Virus record (IMG/VR): IMGVR_UViG_3300009504_000001
Location: 1-49,567 of that record
DNA from: a virus
DNA length: 49,567 nt
Direction: 5' to 3' (one strand)
How positions within the stretch are numbered: position 1 is the first letter of the stretch; each line of letters starts with the position of its first letter. A program made the position numbers and the translations under genes. The notes below the pieces were generated by a model. The model did no database searches and was not told the origin of the DNA. It saw only the letters and a program-made list of their open reading frames with translations. Positions 40,422 to 48,163 of this stretch are shown here, one piece after another.

Positions 40422-41821
40422 GTCTCCTCCTTCGCCATGATGTGGCTCTGTAGCACCATGTTACCTCGTGCACAGAACTCCTCGTCAAGCTCGAAGCCGA
40501 GGAACTCACATTGGTTGTTCAGTGCGCCGACGCCTATCATACCCGAGCCAGCGAACGGATCGAGGATGCGAGACCCACCGAGGGCCACCATGCCGACGAG
40601 TTCTGTACATAGATCCTCGGGCATCTGCACTGAGTGTACGCGCTCACTCGGTAGAGGCGTATCATAGATGAAGATATTCTGCCTCCCTCTCTTGAGGAAA
40701 GCCGGATCGCCCTTGGCGGCGAAGATGAACGACTCCGACGCTATGATGATACCCTTCTTCGGATCGCCAAGCGTGCCGAAGGTCTTGTTTGGTTTGACCC
40801 AGACCGATGGGACTAGCTTGACATGATTGAAACCTGCCTGTTCTAACCAGAACGCCAATCCCATAGAGTCGAATGCGAGCTTCGCTATCTCCTTATCCTT
40901 GAAGGCGCCAGAGTCTCGAAGCCGCCGATAGAGATCCAGTTGCCTCTGTGAGTAGGTCAACTTCCGTACATCGAAGAACCCCACAAACCAAGCATCAGGG
41001 CGCATCACACGATAACACTCCTTCACCACAGCCTGCACCAGGTCGATGATGATCTGCTCATCGTCCTCATACACCTTGAGATTGGTTTTCTGGGAGGTCT
41101 TCTTATACTCAAGGTCGATACCGAAAGGGAAGTTGGTGATGACCGCATCGATCGAACTGTCAGGCACATCCCTTATCAACTCCGCGGCATCCCCTTGGAT
41201 GATCTTAGCGGCGAAGCCTTCGATTCTCCCCTCTGCCTTGAGTCGCACGACCTCCTTCCGCCGCTCCATCTTCTTCTTGTCTTTCACCATAGTCAACGCG
41301 GTGACGTAGGACTTATTCTCCTTAAGTCCGGGGTCTTCCTTCAATTCCTGGGAGAGTTTAATCATCTGATTAACTGTCCCGACGGACGCTCCTATCATCT
41401 CCGCCGTTTTCCTCTGATTCCAGTCGGGATGGAGTTGACGTTGGAGGGTGTCTATCTCCGCGATGGCGGCGGCCTGCATCCACCACTCGATGTCCATCCG
41501 TTGGATGTTCTCCTCAAGTTCCAGCACCTTCCTCTGCATGGAGTCCAGACCACCGCGCCGGACGAAGGGAATGTCTTCATGCCCCAGTTTGAGAAACGCT
41601 TGGACCCGACAGAAGCCTGCCACTAACTCATTCGACTCATCCTCGAGAGTAATCGGATGTATCAGACCTGCGCGGGAGATAGATTCCGCCAGCCTGTTGA
41701 TGTGCTCGAAGAACTTGTCGTCATCGAGAGTCACTCTTCGTTGTCGCGAAGAGATCTTGATGTCGGAAATCTTTATCCTCCCGACTGTCTGCCCTGCCAG
41801 GGCGAATGCCGTATCGCTCAC
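40418..41821 (-). CDS. ParB-like domain fused to a beta-class DNA methyltransferase
   Basis: Residues about 10-185 form a ParB/Srx-like unit: a ParB box (AGLIHPITLED, LVAGFCRVQAFLKLG, ELEENIQRMDIEWW) and a helix-turn-helix (NQRKTAEMIGASVGTVNQMI). The second part is an amino-methyltransferase of beta order: motif IV TNFPFGI (instead of the common [DSN]PP[YFW]) comes before motif I DPFAGSGMIGVGAL near the end. It would methylate adenine or cytosine amino groups at a site chosen by the ParB part, to dodge host restriction or mark replication. GTG 41821 overlaps the co-chaperonin stop. Confidence 0.88.
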   Translation of the reverse strand: MSDTAFALAGQTVGRIKISDIKISSRQRRVTLDDDKFFEHINRLAESISRAGLIHPITLEDESNELVAGFCRVQAFLKLGHEDIPFVRRGGLDSMQRKVLELEENIQRMDIEWWMQAAAIAEIDTLQRQLHPDWNQRKTAEMIGASVGTVNQMIKLSQELKEDPGLKENKSYVTALTMVKDKKKMERRKEVVRLKAEGRIEGFAAKIIQGDAAELIRDVPDSSIDAVITNFPFGIDLEYKKTSQKTNLKVYEDDEQIIIDLVQAVVKECYRVMRPDAWFVGFFDVRKLTYSQRQLDLYRRLRDSGAFKDKEIAKLAFDSMGLAFWLEQAGFNHVKLVPSVWVKPNKTFGTLGDPKKGIIIASESFIFAAKGDPAFLKRGRQNIFIYDTPLPSERVHSVQMPEDLCTELVGMVALGGSRILDPFAGSGMIGVGALNNQCEFLGFELDEEFCARGNMVLQSHIMAKEET

Positions 41822-42363
41822 CAATCCTCCAGTACTGCTAAGATGTCATCCTCGTGGACCCTATAGTACATCCTATTGTTGAGGTAGAAGATATTAACTC
41901 CGATAGGATAGAGTATAGAGAACCCCGGGGAGTTACCTTCTGCCCACTGATACGTCAATACATCTGAGGCCAGGAATTGGAAGCCCTCTCCCATTAGATC
42001 CTGTAGGGTGATGCGCTTCTCGTTCCCGGTGCTCCGAGATTCCTTAATCGTATCGACAAACAACGGCTCGACATCGGGAGAGCAGAAGATAGACAACGGC
42101 GTCCCGGCATCGTCGAGAACTATCTCGAATACTCGGTAATAGGTAGGAACAGCGTCGTGACTCTCGACATTGATTAGAATAAAATCCCCAGGTCGAACAT
42201 CCTCCTTGGCCGCAGAAGATGCTACTACCCTACCACTCTGCGGGTACTCTTGGCGATAGTTCGTGATAAGACCAGAAGGGAGTCGATCGCCTCGGACTGC
42301 CTCTACTATGACATAGCCCTTCGGTGGCTTCATGAGTTTACCGTCTATGATGCCCCGCCCCAC
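41818..42363 (-). CDS. GroES-like co-chaperonin with a large insertion
   Basis: GroES lids cap host GroEL to fold large phage proteins. The first half matches the GroES barrel: KPPKGYVIVEAV, LPSGLITNYRQEYPQSGRVVASS, VRPGDFILIN. The C-terminal NRMYYRVHEDDILAVLE is the family's end signature. About 80 residues are inserted between these parts, giving 181 rather than the usual 95-110. The mobile loop with its IVL-like tripeptide is not the normal GGIVL; here SGLI stands there. GTG 42363 is the start. It overlaps both neighbours. Confidence 0.8.
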   Translation of the reverse strand: MGRGIIDGKLMKPPKGYVIVEAVRGDRLPSGLITNYRQEYPQSGRVVASSAAKEDVRPGDFILINVESHDAVPTYYRVFEIVLDDAGTPLSIFCSPDVEPLFVDTIKESRSTGNEKRITLQDLMGEGFQFLASDVLTYQWAEGNSPGFSILYPIGVNIFYLNNRMYYRVHEDDILAVLEDW

Positions 42364-42773
42364 CCCCCAGCGGTGGAATGCGGCGTTTTGTGAGGAATGA
42401 TAGTTAGTTCATTCTCGAGTCGTTGTTGATGTTCGATCGTGTACCACAGCTCGGGCGTGTCCTCGGTGAGCATAGCACTATGTGTGTCATCGAAAGCTGC
42501 TATCACGAGCTTATACTCCTTTGGACCAGTGCTGCGGCACGTGATTGTGGCGAAGGATTCATTGTCGGGATTCCTTCCGCGTAGTATTCCTTCTGTTTTT
42601 GAGTCTATATACACAGTCTCAGCCGTGTGAGAGTTCAACCTCGGAAACTGAGAGTGAGTGAATACTTTCTCGATCGTGAGTCGTGCCAGATCCTTTACCA
42701 GAACTAACTCTATGTGGATGATAGTTCTGGTAGCTTCGGCGTTTTTCATTACGAACTTCGGCGTCGTGCTCAT
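42345..42773 (-). CDS. Hypothetical protein, 142 aa
   Basis: No family is recognised. A beta-rich protein (TIIHIELVLV, FATITCRSTGPKEYKLVIAAF) with a Gly-rich end. It lies between the intergenic 14-base-pair inverted repeat and the co-chaperonin. Translation may begin at ATG 42773 with a weak GAAAGAG site. Confidence 0.65.
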   Translation of the reverse strand: MSTTPKFVMKNAEATRTIIHIELVLVKDLARLTIEKVFTHSQFPRLNSHTAETVYIDSKTEGILRGRNPDNESFATITCRSTGPKEYKLVIAAFDDTHSAMLTEDTPELWYTIEHQQRLENELTIIPHKTPHSTAGGWGGAS

Positions 42774-42803
42774 AATAGTATCTCTTTCTGTGAGGGAGGG
42801 AAG

Positions 42804-42890
42804 TGGGCTACCCTATATTCCACCGATCGGCTTCGCTTCGCAGGACATCACCCCCGTAAGCCTAGGCCGAATGTTGTATAGGGTAGCCCA
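42804..42890 (-). promoter_or_regulatory. Long RNA hairpin between the SSB-like gene and the next gene
   Basis: TGGGCTACCCTATA (42804-42817) and TATAGGGTAGCCCA (42877-42890) are a perfect 14-base-pair inverted repeat enclosing 59 bases. Inside, on the minus strand, TCGGC/GCCGA or GGCTT/AAGCC can pair as alternatives. The element fills the 124-base gap between stop 42897 and start 42773. It could be an attenuator, RNase III site, terminator or small structured RNA. Confidence 0.6.
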
Positions 42891-42896
42891 GTGTGT

Positions 42897-43289
42897 TTAC
42901 GCCCTGAGTATCTTCTTGACGTCAGTCACGTACTCCCCCGAGTTGTCGGGGTACTCACGCAACTTCACCACCAACGAGCATGTCAGCCCGATGAGGTCAT
43001 CGGTGTCGAAGACGAAATCGCCGCTGGCGTCTCTCTCCGGTGGCTCTCCGGTGAGCTTCTCAAAGAGTTCCTCGAACATCCCCGCGCCTGCACCTTCGAC
43101 CGGGGTGTTATGGAAGATCTTCCGGCCCTCGTACTCCCCATCTTCGTCGACGTTGAAGATGAACGTGAGGTAGGATGCCTTCGGCCCTTTCGTCGGTCCG
43201 CGAACCTCATGGACAGAACACTCATAGGTGCCTTCGGGCAGAACGCTGCGAACTTCGGCGTCCTTCAGGGATACGGTTACTCTCGGCAT
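42897..43289 (-). CDS. DUF669/SSB-like single-strand DNA-binding protein, 130 aa
   Basis: The beta pattern with LPEGTYECSVHEV, SYLTFIFNVDEDGEYEGRKIFHNTPVEG (about 39-66), FEELFEKLTG and DDLIGLTCSLVVKLREYPDNSGEYVTDVKKI fits the phage DUF669 (OB-fold SSB) group, usually located beside a Sak4-type ATPase as here. AGGAGG precedes the ATG. The palindrome copy at 43345-43359 is upstream in the leader. Confidence 0.78.
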   Translation of the reverse strand: MPRVTVSLKDAEVRSVLPEGTYECSVHEVRGPTKGPKASYLTFIFNVDEDGEYEGRKIFHNTPVEGAGAGMFEELFEKLTGEPPERDASGDFVFDTDDLIGLTCSLVVKLREYPDNSGEYVTDVKKILRA

Positions 43290-43344
43290 TACTTCCTCCT
43301 AGTGTGAGTTTGGTTGACGTTGTATTCGTGTCGCCGGGGTAGAT

Positions 43345-43359
43345 GTTCAATTATTGAAT
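43345..43359. promoter_or_regulatory. Operator-like palindrome GTTCAATTATTGAAT
   Basis: Copy 6 of 7, with the last base changed. It lies at the stop of the ATPase gene and 56 bases before the start of the SSB-like gene, within the replication operon. Confidence 0.6.
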
Positions 43360-44318
43360 CAGATAGCCTCCACTTCACGAGCCGACTCTTCCTCTGCGAG
43401 GCGCTTACCTTCCGTACCGTGGTAGGCCCGCCAGAGGTCATCTTCCGGACGCTTGTAGAACTTCGCTACCTTCGCTCGGAGCACGTTGAAGTCCGCCGGC
43501 TCCTCGTGGTCGAGACATCCGAGGCGTGTGCGTGCTTCCCGCTTCGCATCCGGGGCGACACGAAGAACTACATCCACGTCCTTCGCCGTCGCCTTGATCT
43601 TGGTGTACCAAACCTCGTCGAATGCCGCCGGGAGTTTCTGCCGAAGCTGTCCAACTACATTCGGTTGGATGCCGAGCAGTGTACCGGCGTCGTCGAAATT
43701 ATAATACTCATGCGCGGTGATGATCAGATTCTTCCCGAGCTTCTTCCACTGTCGGATACACTTCAGGAACAGATTCCCCGCACTACCCCAATCCTGTATC
43801 CTCATCGGGACGATATACAGACCCCGCTCCCGCCGTGCTTTCGACAGCCCCGCACGCCCGACGCTCAGAGACTTCGACAGTTCCACCCGCTGATTCTCGG
43901 TCAACGCGAGGCCGAGAGCACCATCCATCATGAACGAGGCACTGTCGATCACGAGAGTGTCCCAGAACTGTGGGTACGCTCGATCCCATTCCTCCGGTGG
44001 GATGTCCTCGTCGCGAATCCACTCATCCTCCACGTCACACGCATGGTTGAGCATCTCTGCCATACCCTCTTCATTGATCGAATTAGGCAGGACAGTTTCA
44101 TACACTATCTCTTCCAGACTCTTCCCCAACACGCCTGCCAACACTGCCCACTCCACGCTCTGCATCCCGTCGTCGAAGTCTATAGTTCGAGTGCGCGGCA
44201 TGGAGTGAGAGATGACTGTCTTCCTCGATCCCGGTGCGCCGACAAGGAGTACCTGGAGTCGCTTTGGATGAGTGCGCTCAGCCGAGGAGAGTCCGCTCTT
44301 CGCCAATGTAGTTGTCAT
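43359..44318 (-). CDS. Sak4-like RecA-type ATPase, 319 aa
   Basis: Phage annealing or recombination ATPase. Walker A is GAPGSRKT (residues 27-34), with SRK where GxGK is usual. FWDTLVIDSASFMMD is the Walker B strand; ERGLYIVPMRIQDWG and KKLGKNLIITAHEY follow as in the Sak4/AAA_24 kind. Start ATG 44318 is chosen for its ATGA overlap with the nuclease gene. It pairs with the DUF669 SSB as in many phages. Confidence 0.85.
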   Translation of the reverse strand: MTTTLAKSGLSSAERTHPKRLQVLLVGAPGSRKTVISHSMPRTRTIDFDDGMQSVEWAVLAGVLGKSLEEIVYETVLPNSINEEGMAEMLNHACDVEDEWIRDEDIPPEEWDRAYPQFWDTLVIDSASFMMDGALGLALTENQRVELSKSLSVGRAGLSKARRERGLYIVPMRIQDWGSAGNLFLKCIRQWKKLGKNLIITAHEYYNFDDAGTLLGIQPNVVGQLRQKLPAAFDEVWYTKIKATAKDVDVVLRVAPDAKREARTRLGCLDHEEPADFNVLRAKVAKFYKRPEDDLWRAYHGTEGKRLAEEESAREVEAI

Positions 44319-45241
44319 TCCTCTTCCGCCTCTCTTGATGGGTCCCAACGGTCAACGATGTAGTCCTCAGCTAGGATGCGAAGCCGAGTTGTAGGTTGCG
44401 GGTCGATCCAGTGTATGTCAGCGAAGGTGCACGCCCGGTTCCACATAGTACAATGATTCCAGTTCTTCACCCACGCCTCAGGCTCCTCAAGGTGGTTGTC
44501 GCGGAGGTAGTACATATAGTTCAGGATATTCCTGACGTTTGTCCCCCACTCGGTCAACCTCTGCGGAGATATGGGGATGGATCTACGGAAGAACTCGTGT
44601 TTGTTCTTCAAGGTATAGAGCACATCCACAATCACATCGTTCACCGGCTCGGTCAACATGCCTGCGACCGCCCGAACATACCCCGGAATTTGAAATGAGA
44701 ACTCGTGCTGCTCGAAGTAGTACTTCGTCATCCATGCGGTAGTTTTGTAGTCCCAGAGGATTATCTTCTGCCCCTTGCGGACTACTCGGTCTATCCTTCC
44801 TGCCCAACGAATGCCGAACTCCTCGTCGAACGTGTCGAAGAAGTGCTCCGCCGCCACCGGGGTGTAGACCTTCAAATCCTGTACGCCGAACGTCTCGATG
44901 TAATTGAAGAATATCTCCGCCATCCGCATCTGCGTGCGGCCGTGACGATCGGTCTCTCCGACCAGACTGTTCGGCCAAGGAGAGAGATGTACGAGGGCGG
45001 CATCAGTAGCCTCAGCCACACTCATCCCATTGGCTATACTCCCGTTATAGGTTTCTAGGAGCTTATGCCACATGGAACCCCAGTCTCTCCCAGCGTCCTC
45101 GATCAGATCATACTTCTTCTTCACCAATCCTAACACTCTCCGGAGGTAGAAGTACGATGGGCAGAACATAAAGTCCTTCACCATCGTCGCGTCGAGCACC
45201 GGGGGGAATGTCGGAGTCAGCCCATAGTCTTTCAGATTCAT
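44315..45241 (-). CDS. PD-(D/E)XK nuclease, Cas4/RecB-like, 308 aa
   Basis: The nuclease core is intact: MWHKLLE (H59), GRIDRV (D151), ILWDYKTT (D164 and K166) and QIPGY (Q184, Y188). C27 near the N-terminus and C264 and C271 near the C-terminus recall the Fe-S cluster of Cas4/AddB nucleases, although the fourth cysteine is not obvious. It likely resects DNA for recombination or degrades host DNA. AGGAGG lies 11 bases upstream of the ATG, which overlaps the small RHH gene stop. Confidence 0.88.
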   Translation of the reverse strand: MNLKDYGLTPTFPPVLDATMVKDFMFCPSYFYLRRVLGLVKKKYDLIEDAGRDWGSMWHKLLETYNGSIANGMSVAEATDAALVHLSPWPNSLVGETDRHGRTQMRMAEIFFNYIETFGVQDLKVYTPVAAEHFFDTFDEEFGIRWAGRIDRVVRKGQKIILWDYKTTAWMTKYYFEQHEFSFQIPGYVRAVAGMLTEPVNDVIVDVLYTLKNKHEFFRRSIPISPQRLTEWGTNVRNILNYMYYLRDNHLEEPEAWVKNWNHCTMWNRACTFADIHWIDPQPTTRLRILAEDYIVDRWDPSREAEEE

Positions 45242-45429
45242 TCGTCTAATATCCTCCTGATAGGTTCAGCGATGTAGGTGTCAGGCATGGGTAGACGCCC
45301 CTTCTCCACAGCTAGTCGGAGGTAGTAGAAACATCCCTCAATGAATCCTTGCTTGCTCATCCAGTGGCAATGTTCTTCGAACCACTCCAGGAGTTCTTCG
45401 TCTACCCTGGCCTGCACGTGTCGTTTCAT
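45238..45429 (-). CDS. Small RHH-like DNA-binding protein, 63 aa
   Basis: KRHVQARVDEELLEWFEEHC, then FIEGCFYYLRLAVEKG, fits a ribbon-helix-helix fold. It is the second RHH candidate and sits near the front of the replication operon, a classic place for an autoregulator. It shares stop/start overlaps with both neighbours. Confidence 0.62.
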   Translation of the reverse strand: MKRHVQARVDEELLEWFEEHCHWMSKQGFIEGCFYYLRLAVEKGRLPMPDTYIAEPIRRILDE

Positions 45430-45785
45430 CGTCTTGCCATCTCACTCTCGATGATGTTTTCGATATGCTCCTTTGTTAGAGTATAATGCCGGTACTCTCC
45501 CTTAGTGCTCCATTGGAGTATGTTGCACTTCCCGTGCATGGTGAGCCAGAGGAGCAAGGCAGCGGCCGGGATCAAGATAGTCCCACTGAGAATGAGATAG
45601 TCGTCCGGTCGGACGTAGCGTACTATCCCCCTCGCCAGGTTCCATATCAGGCGATCAACCTGGTATGTGTTTACGTTCCCCACAGTCAGCGGACGTACTA
45701 CGGCATCCGGGCCGACAATGTCTTTGGCCTTCTCATACCCCGGATGCCCGGCGTCGTTCGCAACCCAGATTGTTGGTATCTCCAT
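45426..45785 (-). CDS. Hypothetical protein, first gene of the replication operon, 119 aa
   Basis: ATG 45785 (MEIPTIWVANDAGHPGYEKA) is used because GGGGAGG lies upstream and the promoter -10 box is 22 bases before. An in-frame extension upstream would cross the promoter. The chain looks Rossmann-like: TIWVAND, VVRPLTVG, DDYLILSGTILIPAAALLLWLTMHG, then a charged helix. No known family; a phage nucleotide- or host-takeover protein is possible. Confidence 0.7.
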   Translation of the reverse strand: MEIPTIWVANDAGHPGYEKAKDIVGPDAVVRPLTVGNVNTYQVDRLIWNLARGIVRYVRPDDYLILSGTILIPAAALLLWLTMHGKCNILQWSTKGEYRHYTLTKEHIENIIESEMARR

Positions 45786-45806
45786 AACCTCCCCAGTGTT
45801 GCATGG

Positions 45807-45835
45807 AATATAACCATTCTGGTCTATGTTGTCAA
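45807..45835 (-). promoter_or_regulatory. Replication operon promoter reading leftward
   Basis: On the minus strand TTGACA (45835-45830), a 17-base spacer and TATATT (45812-45807). The TTGACAAC start matches other promoters of the genome. No GTTCAA palindrome is near it. It serves genes from 45785 down to 36561. Confidence 0.8.
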
Positions 45836-46884
45836 CCCTCGGTTTCAGGTTGTTCTCTTGGGATAGACAGTCTGACTTCGGTTGCATCAGGTGGGACGCT
45901 TACGTCGAACACGGTGATGCCGTAGTCATCGCCGCCTCCCTTCGCCTCATCCTCTGTGTCGTGCTTCGCGCAGTGCCACGATACGCATCGAGGATTGGCA
46001 CAGACAAAGCCGAATCGACCACGCATTGTTGCTCGCAGTCTGTGATTATCGCCTCGCAGCCGTTCGTTCTCCATCTTCAAGTCCTCATTCTCCTCCCACA
46101 ACTCATCGAGTTCCTTCTTGGTATGTTTCATAGTTTCATCTAGCTGTTCCTTACAATCCTCATGAGCCATTTTGAGATTGGCCTTCCGCATCTCGATGTC
46201 CTTCCGCAGTCGCTCGTTCTCCTGGGTTATACGCCAACAGCCAGTTTCAGATTTAGTCAACGACTCCCGCAACCGCTCACAATCAGCATTTACTTCTCTA
46301 AAGTGGCTGTCTAGCTCACTCTCCCTTCGCAGCAGCTCTGTATTTATCCTATCGCTTATTGATAGTACCCTCAGAAGCTCATCTCGTTCTCGTCGCAGCT
46401 CCGTCAACTCACAGTAGGGACAGTCCGGCGAGTTGTTTCCGTCATCAATCCTCGTCAGTCCGCAGCGCTCGCACCAGACTCGTTGCCCGCTGAGCCGCCT
46501 GATGTCCCTGCGTAGTACTTGGTTCTCATCCCGCAGCACACCGTACTCTCGATTGCGACGCTCGATGGTTGAATCGAGTTCCCCTCGCCACCATGCGTGA
46601 GCATTTTCGATTTCGTCCGTCAACTTCGTAATCTTCCGTCTCAGTTGTTGTTCTGTTTCCCACCGCTCATCGCGGTACTTATGGAATTGTTCGACAGTTT
46701 CTTCGTGCTGTTCTCGCCACTCTCTCCGAATCCTTTCGATCTCACCTTCAAGCGCCTTGATCCTGGCCTCGATCCTGTCTATCACTGGAGCGAGAACGGC
46801 GGTATATGTATGAGGTACATTTGCTCGGCAGAGCTTCCTCAACCTATCTATCAGATCATCGATGTGGGGCTTGTTCTCAGTCAT
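45832..46884 (-). CDS. Long coiled-coil protein with a zinc finger, 350 aa
   Basis: Nearly continuous coiled coil over residues about 15-125 and 170-290. Between them CERCGLTRIDDGNNSPDCPYC (about 137-157) is a two-CxxC zinc ribbon. A second Cys/His group (CANPRCVSWHCAKH, about 301-314) lies near the C-terminus, followed by a strand-rich end. The architecture suggests a rod-like adaptor or nucleoid/membrane organiser; no family can be named. GAGGAGGAGAG precedes the ATG. Confidence 0.8.
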   Translation of the reverse strand: MTENKPHIDDLIDRLRKLCRANVPHTYTAVLAPVIDRIEARIKALEGEIERIRREWREQHEETVEQFHKYRDERWETEQQLRRKITKLTDEIENAHAWWRGELDSTIERRNREYGVLRDENQVLRRDIRRLSGQRVWCERCGLTRIDDGNNSPDCPYCELTELRRERDELLRVLSISDRINTELLRRESELDSHFREVNADCERLRESLTKSETGCWRITQENERLRKDIEMRKANLKMAHEDCKEQLDETMKHTKKELDELWEENEDLKMENERLRGDNHRLRATMRGRFGFVCANPRCVSWHCAKHDTEDEAKGGGDDYGITVFDVSVPPDATEVRLSIPREQPETEG

Positions 46885-47183
46885 CTCTCCTCCTCGTTTT
46901 CGTCCTCATCAGGACCAGCCAACCAATTCTTCACTGCCCTGAGCGAACCCCAACAGTCACCCGGAACCTCGTTGTAGAGATAGAACACGATCCACGGTAA
47001 TGCTATGAAGTTCTGATCGTCAGCCCTATTGTACGCCTCCCTCAGGTCGTTACACAGCACTGCCTCCAAGAAGCCACCAGTCGGAACCCTTTCCTTGACG
47101 TAGCGGTCGATTATGTCGAGGATGTGCTCGTCCACTACCTCGTCCACCGCCAAGCCACGCAGCACGATTGATCGCCTTAGCAT
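46881..47183 (-). CDS. Hypothetical protein, 100 aa
   Basis: Not recognised. Helical N-terminus (LAVDEVVDEHILDIIDRYVKERV), a central LCNDLREAYNRADDQNFIALPWIVFYLYNEVPGDCWG and an acidic end. It has stop/start overlaps with both neighbours (ATGA with 46884 and TGATG with 47183). Confidence 0.7.
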   Translation of the reverse strand: MLRRSIVLRGLAVDEVVDEHILDIIDRYVKERVPTGGFLEAVLCNDLREAYNRADDQNFIALPWIVFYLYNEVPGDCWGSLRAVKNWLAGPDEDENEEER

Positions 47184-47398
47184 CAGAGTTCCTCTTCCAG
47201 CATCTCGTTGTGTGCTTCTAGTTCTTTGTTTCTGGCTTCCAAATCTGCGATGTCTTTCTCCAGCACTTTGATTCTCCTATCTGCAAGCTCAAGTGCATTG
47301 ATGAACTTCTGCAATAGGAAAATCAGATATGATTCACCATCTTCTACAGTACCTATCGCACCCCGTGCTACCGCCATCAGTTCCTCATTCTTGTACAT
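47183..47398 (-). CDS. Small coiled-coil protein, 71 aa
   Basis: Residues 30-71 are a perfect coiled coil (ALELADRRIKVLEKDIADLE onward). The first 30 residues form a separate short helix pair. It could pair with the coiled-coil protein encoded two genes downstream. No family. Confidence 0.7.
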   Translation of the reverse strand: MYKNEELMAVARGAIGTVEDGESYLIFLLQKFINALELADRRIKVLEKDIADLEARNKELEAHNEMLEEEL

Positions 47399-47399
47399 C

Positions 47400-47642
47400 T
47401 CACTTCTCCTTCATACGTTCAAGGTCAGGTCGAATACGGTCAAGGAATGGTGCTTCAACGACCACGCCCCGTCCTTCCTCTCTCTTCTCCTTCTCTCTCA
47501 GTTCATCGTACAGCTTCGTTAGTTCCTTGCTCTGCCTGCTCAAGTTCCGAATGTCTACTATCAGGAACACTGCGATGACGAGGCAGGTCACCGCCACCCC
47601 TGCGCTGAATCCTAGCATGAGTCCATCAAGAGTTATGTCCAT
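47400..47642 (-). CDS. Single-span membrane protein with coiled-coil tail (spanin-like), 80 aa
   Basis: Residues about 8-30 (LMLGFSAGVAVTCLVIAVFLIV) are a membrane helix; residues 32-55 form a coiled coil, and the rest is charged. This N-anchored plan with helical domain is that of inner-membrane spanins (Rz) and of some phage holin partners. An outer-membrane partner is not seen, so the spanin idea depends on the host being Gram-negative. It lies in the block with the M15 lysin. Confidence 0.62.
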   Translation of the reverse strand: MDITLDGLMLGFSAGVAVTCLVIAVFLIVDIRNLSRQSKELTKLYDELREKEKREEGRGVVVEAPFLDRIRPDLERMKEK

Positions 47643-47646
47643 CGGT

Positions 47647-48162
47647 TCATCCCTCCGGTGTCCAGAGCCGCACCACCTGCTCGGCGTAGTCGAGCCACAG
47701 CCGGGCGTGCTGCTCATACTCAGTGGCGTGGTTGGGTTCGTACCCTCGGCAGTGCTCCGCCAGATCGCGGCGCACCTCACCAATCTCACCCTCCACGCAG
47801 CCAATCCGCACCCAGAGCCGCCCGTCTCGCAGCCAGTGGGCGCAGGCGACATATTGCAGCACCTGGCCGACGCAGTAGCCTCGGGAGCGCGGCCCGATCC
47901 ACGCACCCTGCCTGATCTGCGCACCCTGCCCGATCCGCGCACCCTGCTCGATCCATGCACCTCGCTCGATCCGCGCACCCTGCTCGATCCATGCACCTCG
48001 CTCGATCACCGCACCCTGCTCGATCCATGCACCTCGCTCGATCCGCGCACCCTGCTCGATCCATGCACCTCGCTCGATCACCGCACCTCGCCCGATCCAC
48101 GCAGTGCGGTGTGCGGTGTAGGTGCCTCCGTCGTAGGCGGGATGCTCGATGTAGTCGTTCAT
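47647..48162 (-). CDS. Left-handed beta-helix (hexapeptide repeat) protein, 171 aa
   Basis: Residues about 20-92 are 11-12 hexapeptides of the form I-[GE]-x-G-A-x: AWIGRG, AVIERG, AWIEQG, ARIERG and so on, the signature of LbH folds. Residues about 93-171 are a helical domain with LWVRIGCVEGEIGEVRRDL, as in phage members of the hexapeptide family that lack a transferase catalytic histidine in the coil. The repeat DNA has an exact 72-base duplication. ATG 48162 lies beside the previous stop. Function unknown; acyltransferase activity is not supported by a visible active site. Confidence 0.75.
   Translation of the reverse strand: MNDYIEHPAYDGGTYTAHRTAWIGRGAVIERGAWIEQGARIERGAWIEQGAVIERGAWIEQGARIERGAWIEQGARIGQGAQIRQGAWIGPRSRGYCVGQVLQYVACAHWLRDGRLWVRIGCVEGEIGEVRRDLAEHCRGYEPNHATEYEQHARLWLDYAEQVVRLWTPEG
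47943..48086 (-). repeat. Exact tandem duplication of 72 bases inside the hexapeptide gene
   Basis: 47943-48014 is identical to 48015-48086. Each 72-base unit is itself four 18-base hexapeptide codon blocks in an A-B1-A-B2 order. Perfect identity even at third codon positions shows that it was duplicated recently. It is in frame and adds 24 residues, that is four beta-helix rungs' sides. Confidence 0.9.
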
Positions 48163-48163
48163 G

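Noticed and set aside
43314-44363. 349-codon frame antisense to the Sak4-like gene
   Set aside because: It is the complement shadow of a gene with clear ATPase motifs; Arg/Leu/His-rich, with no motif of its own.
47920-48104. 18-base repeats as a CRISPR array
   Set aside because: There are no unique spacers; the repeats are contiguous, in frame and encode hexapeptides.
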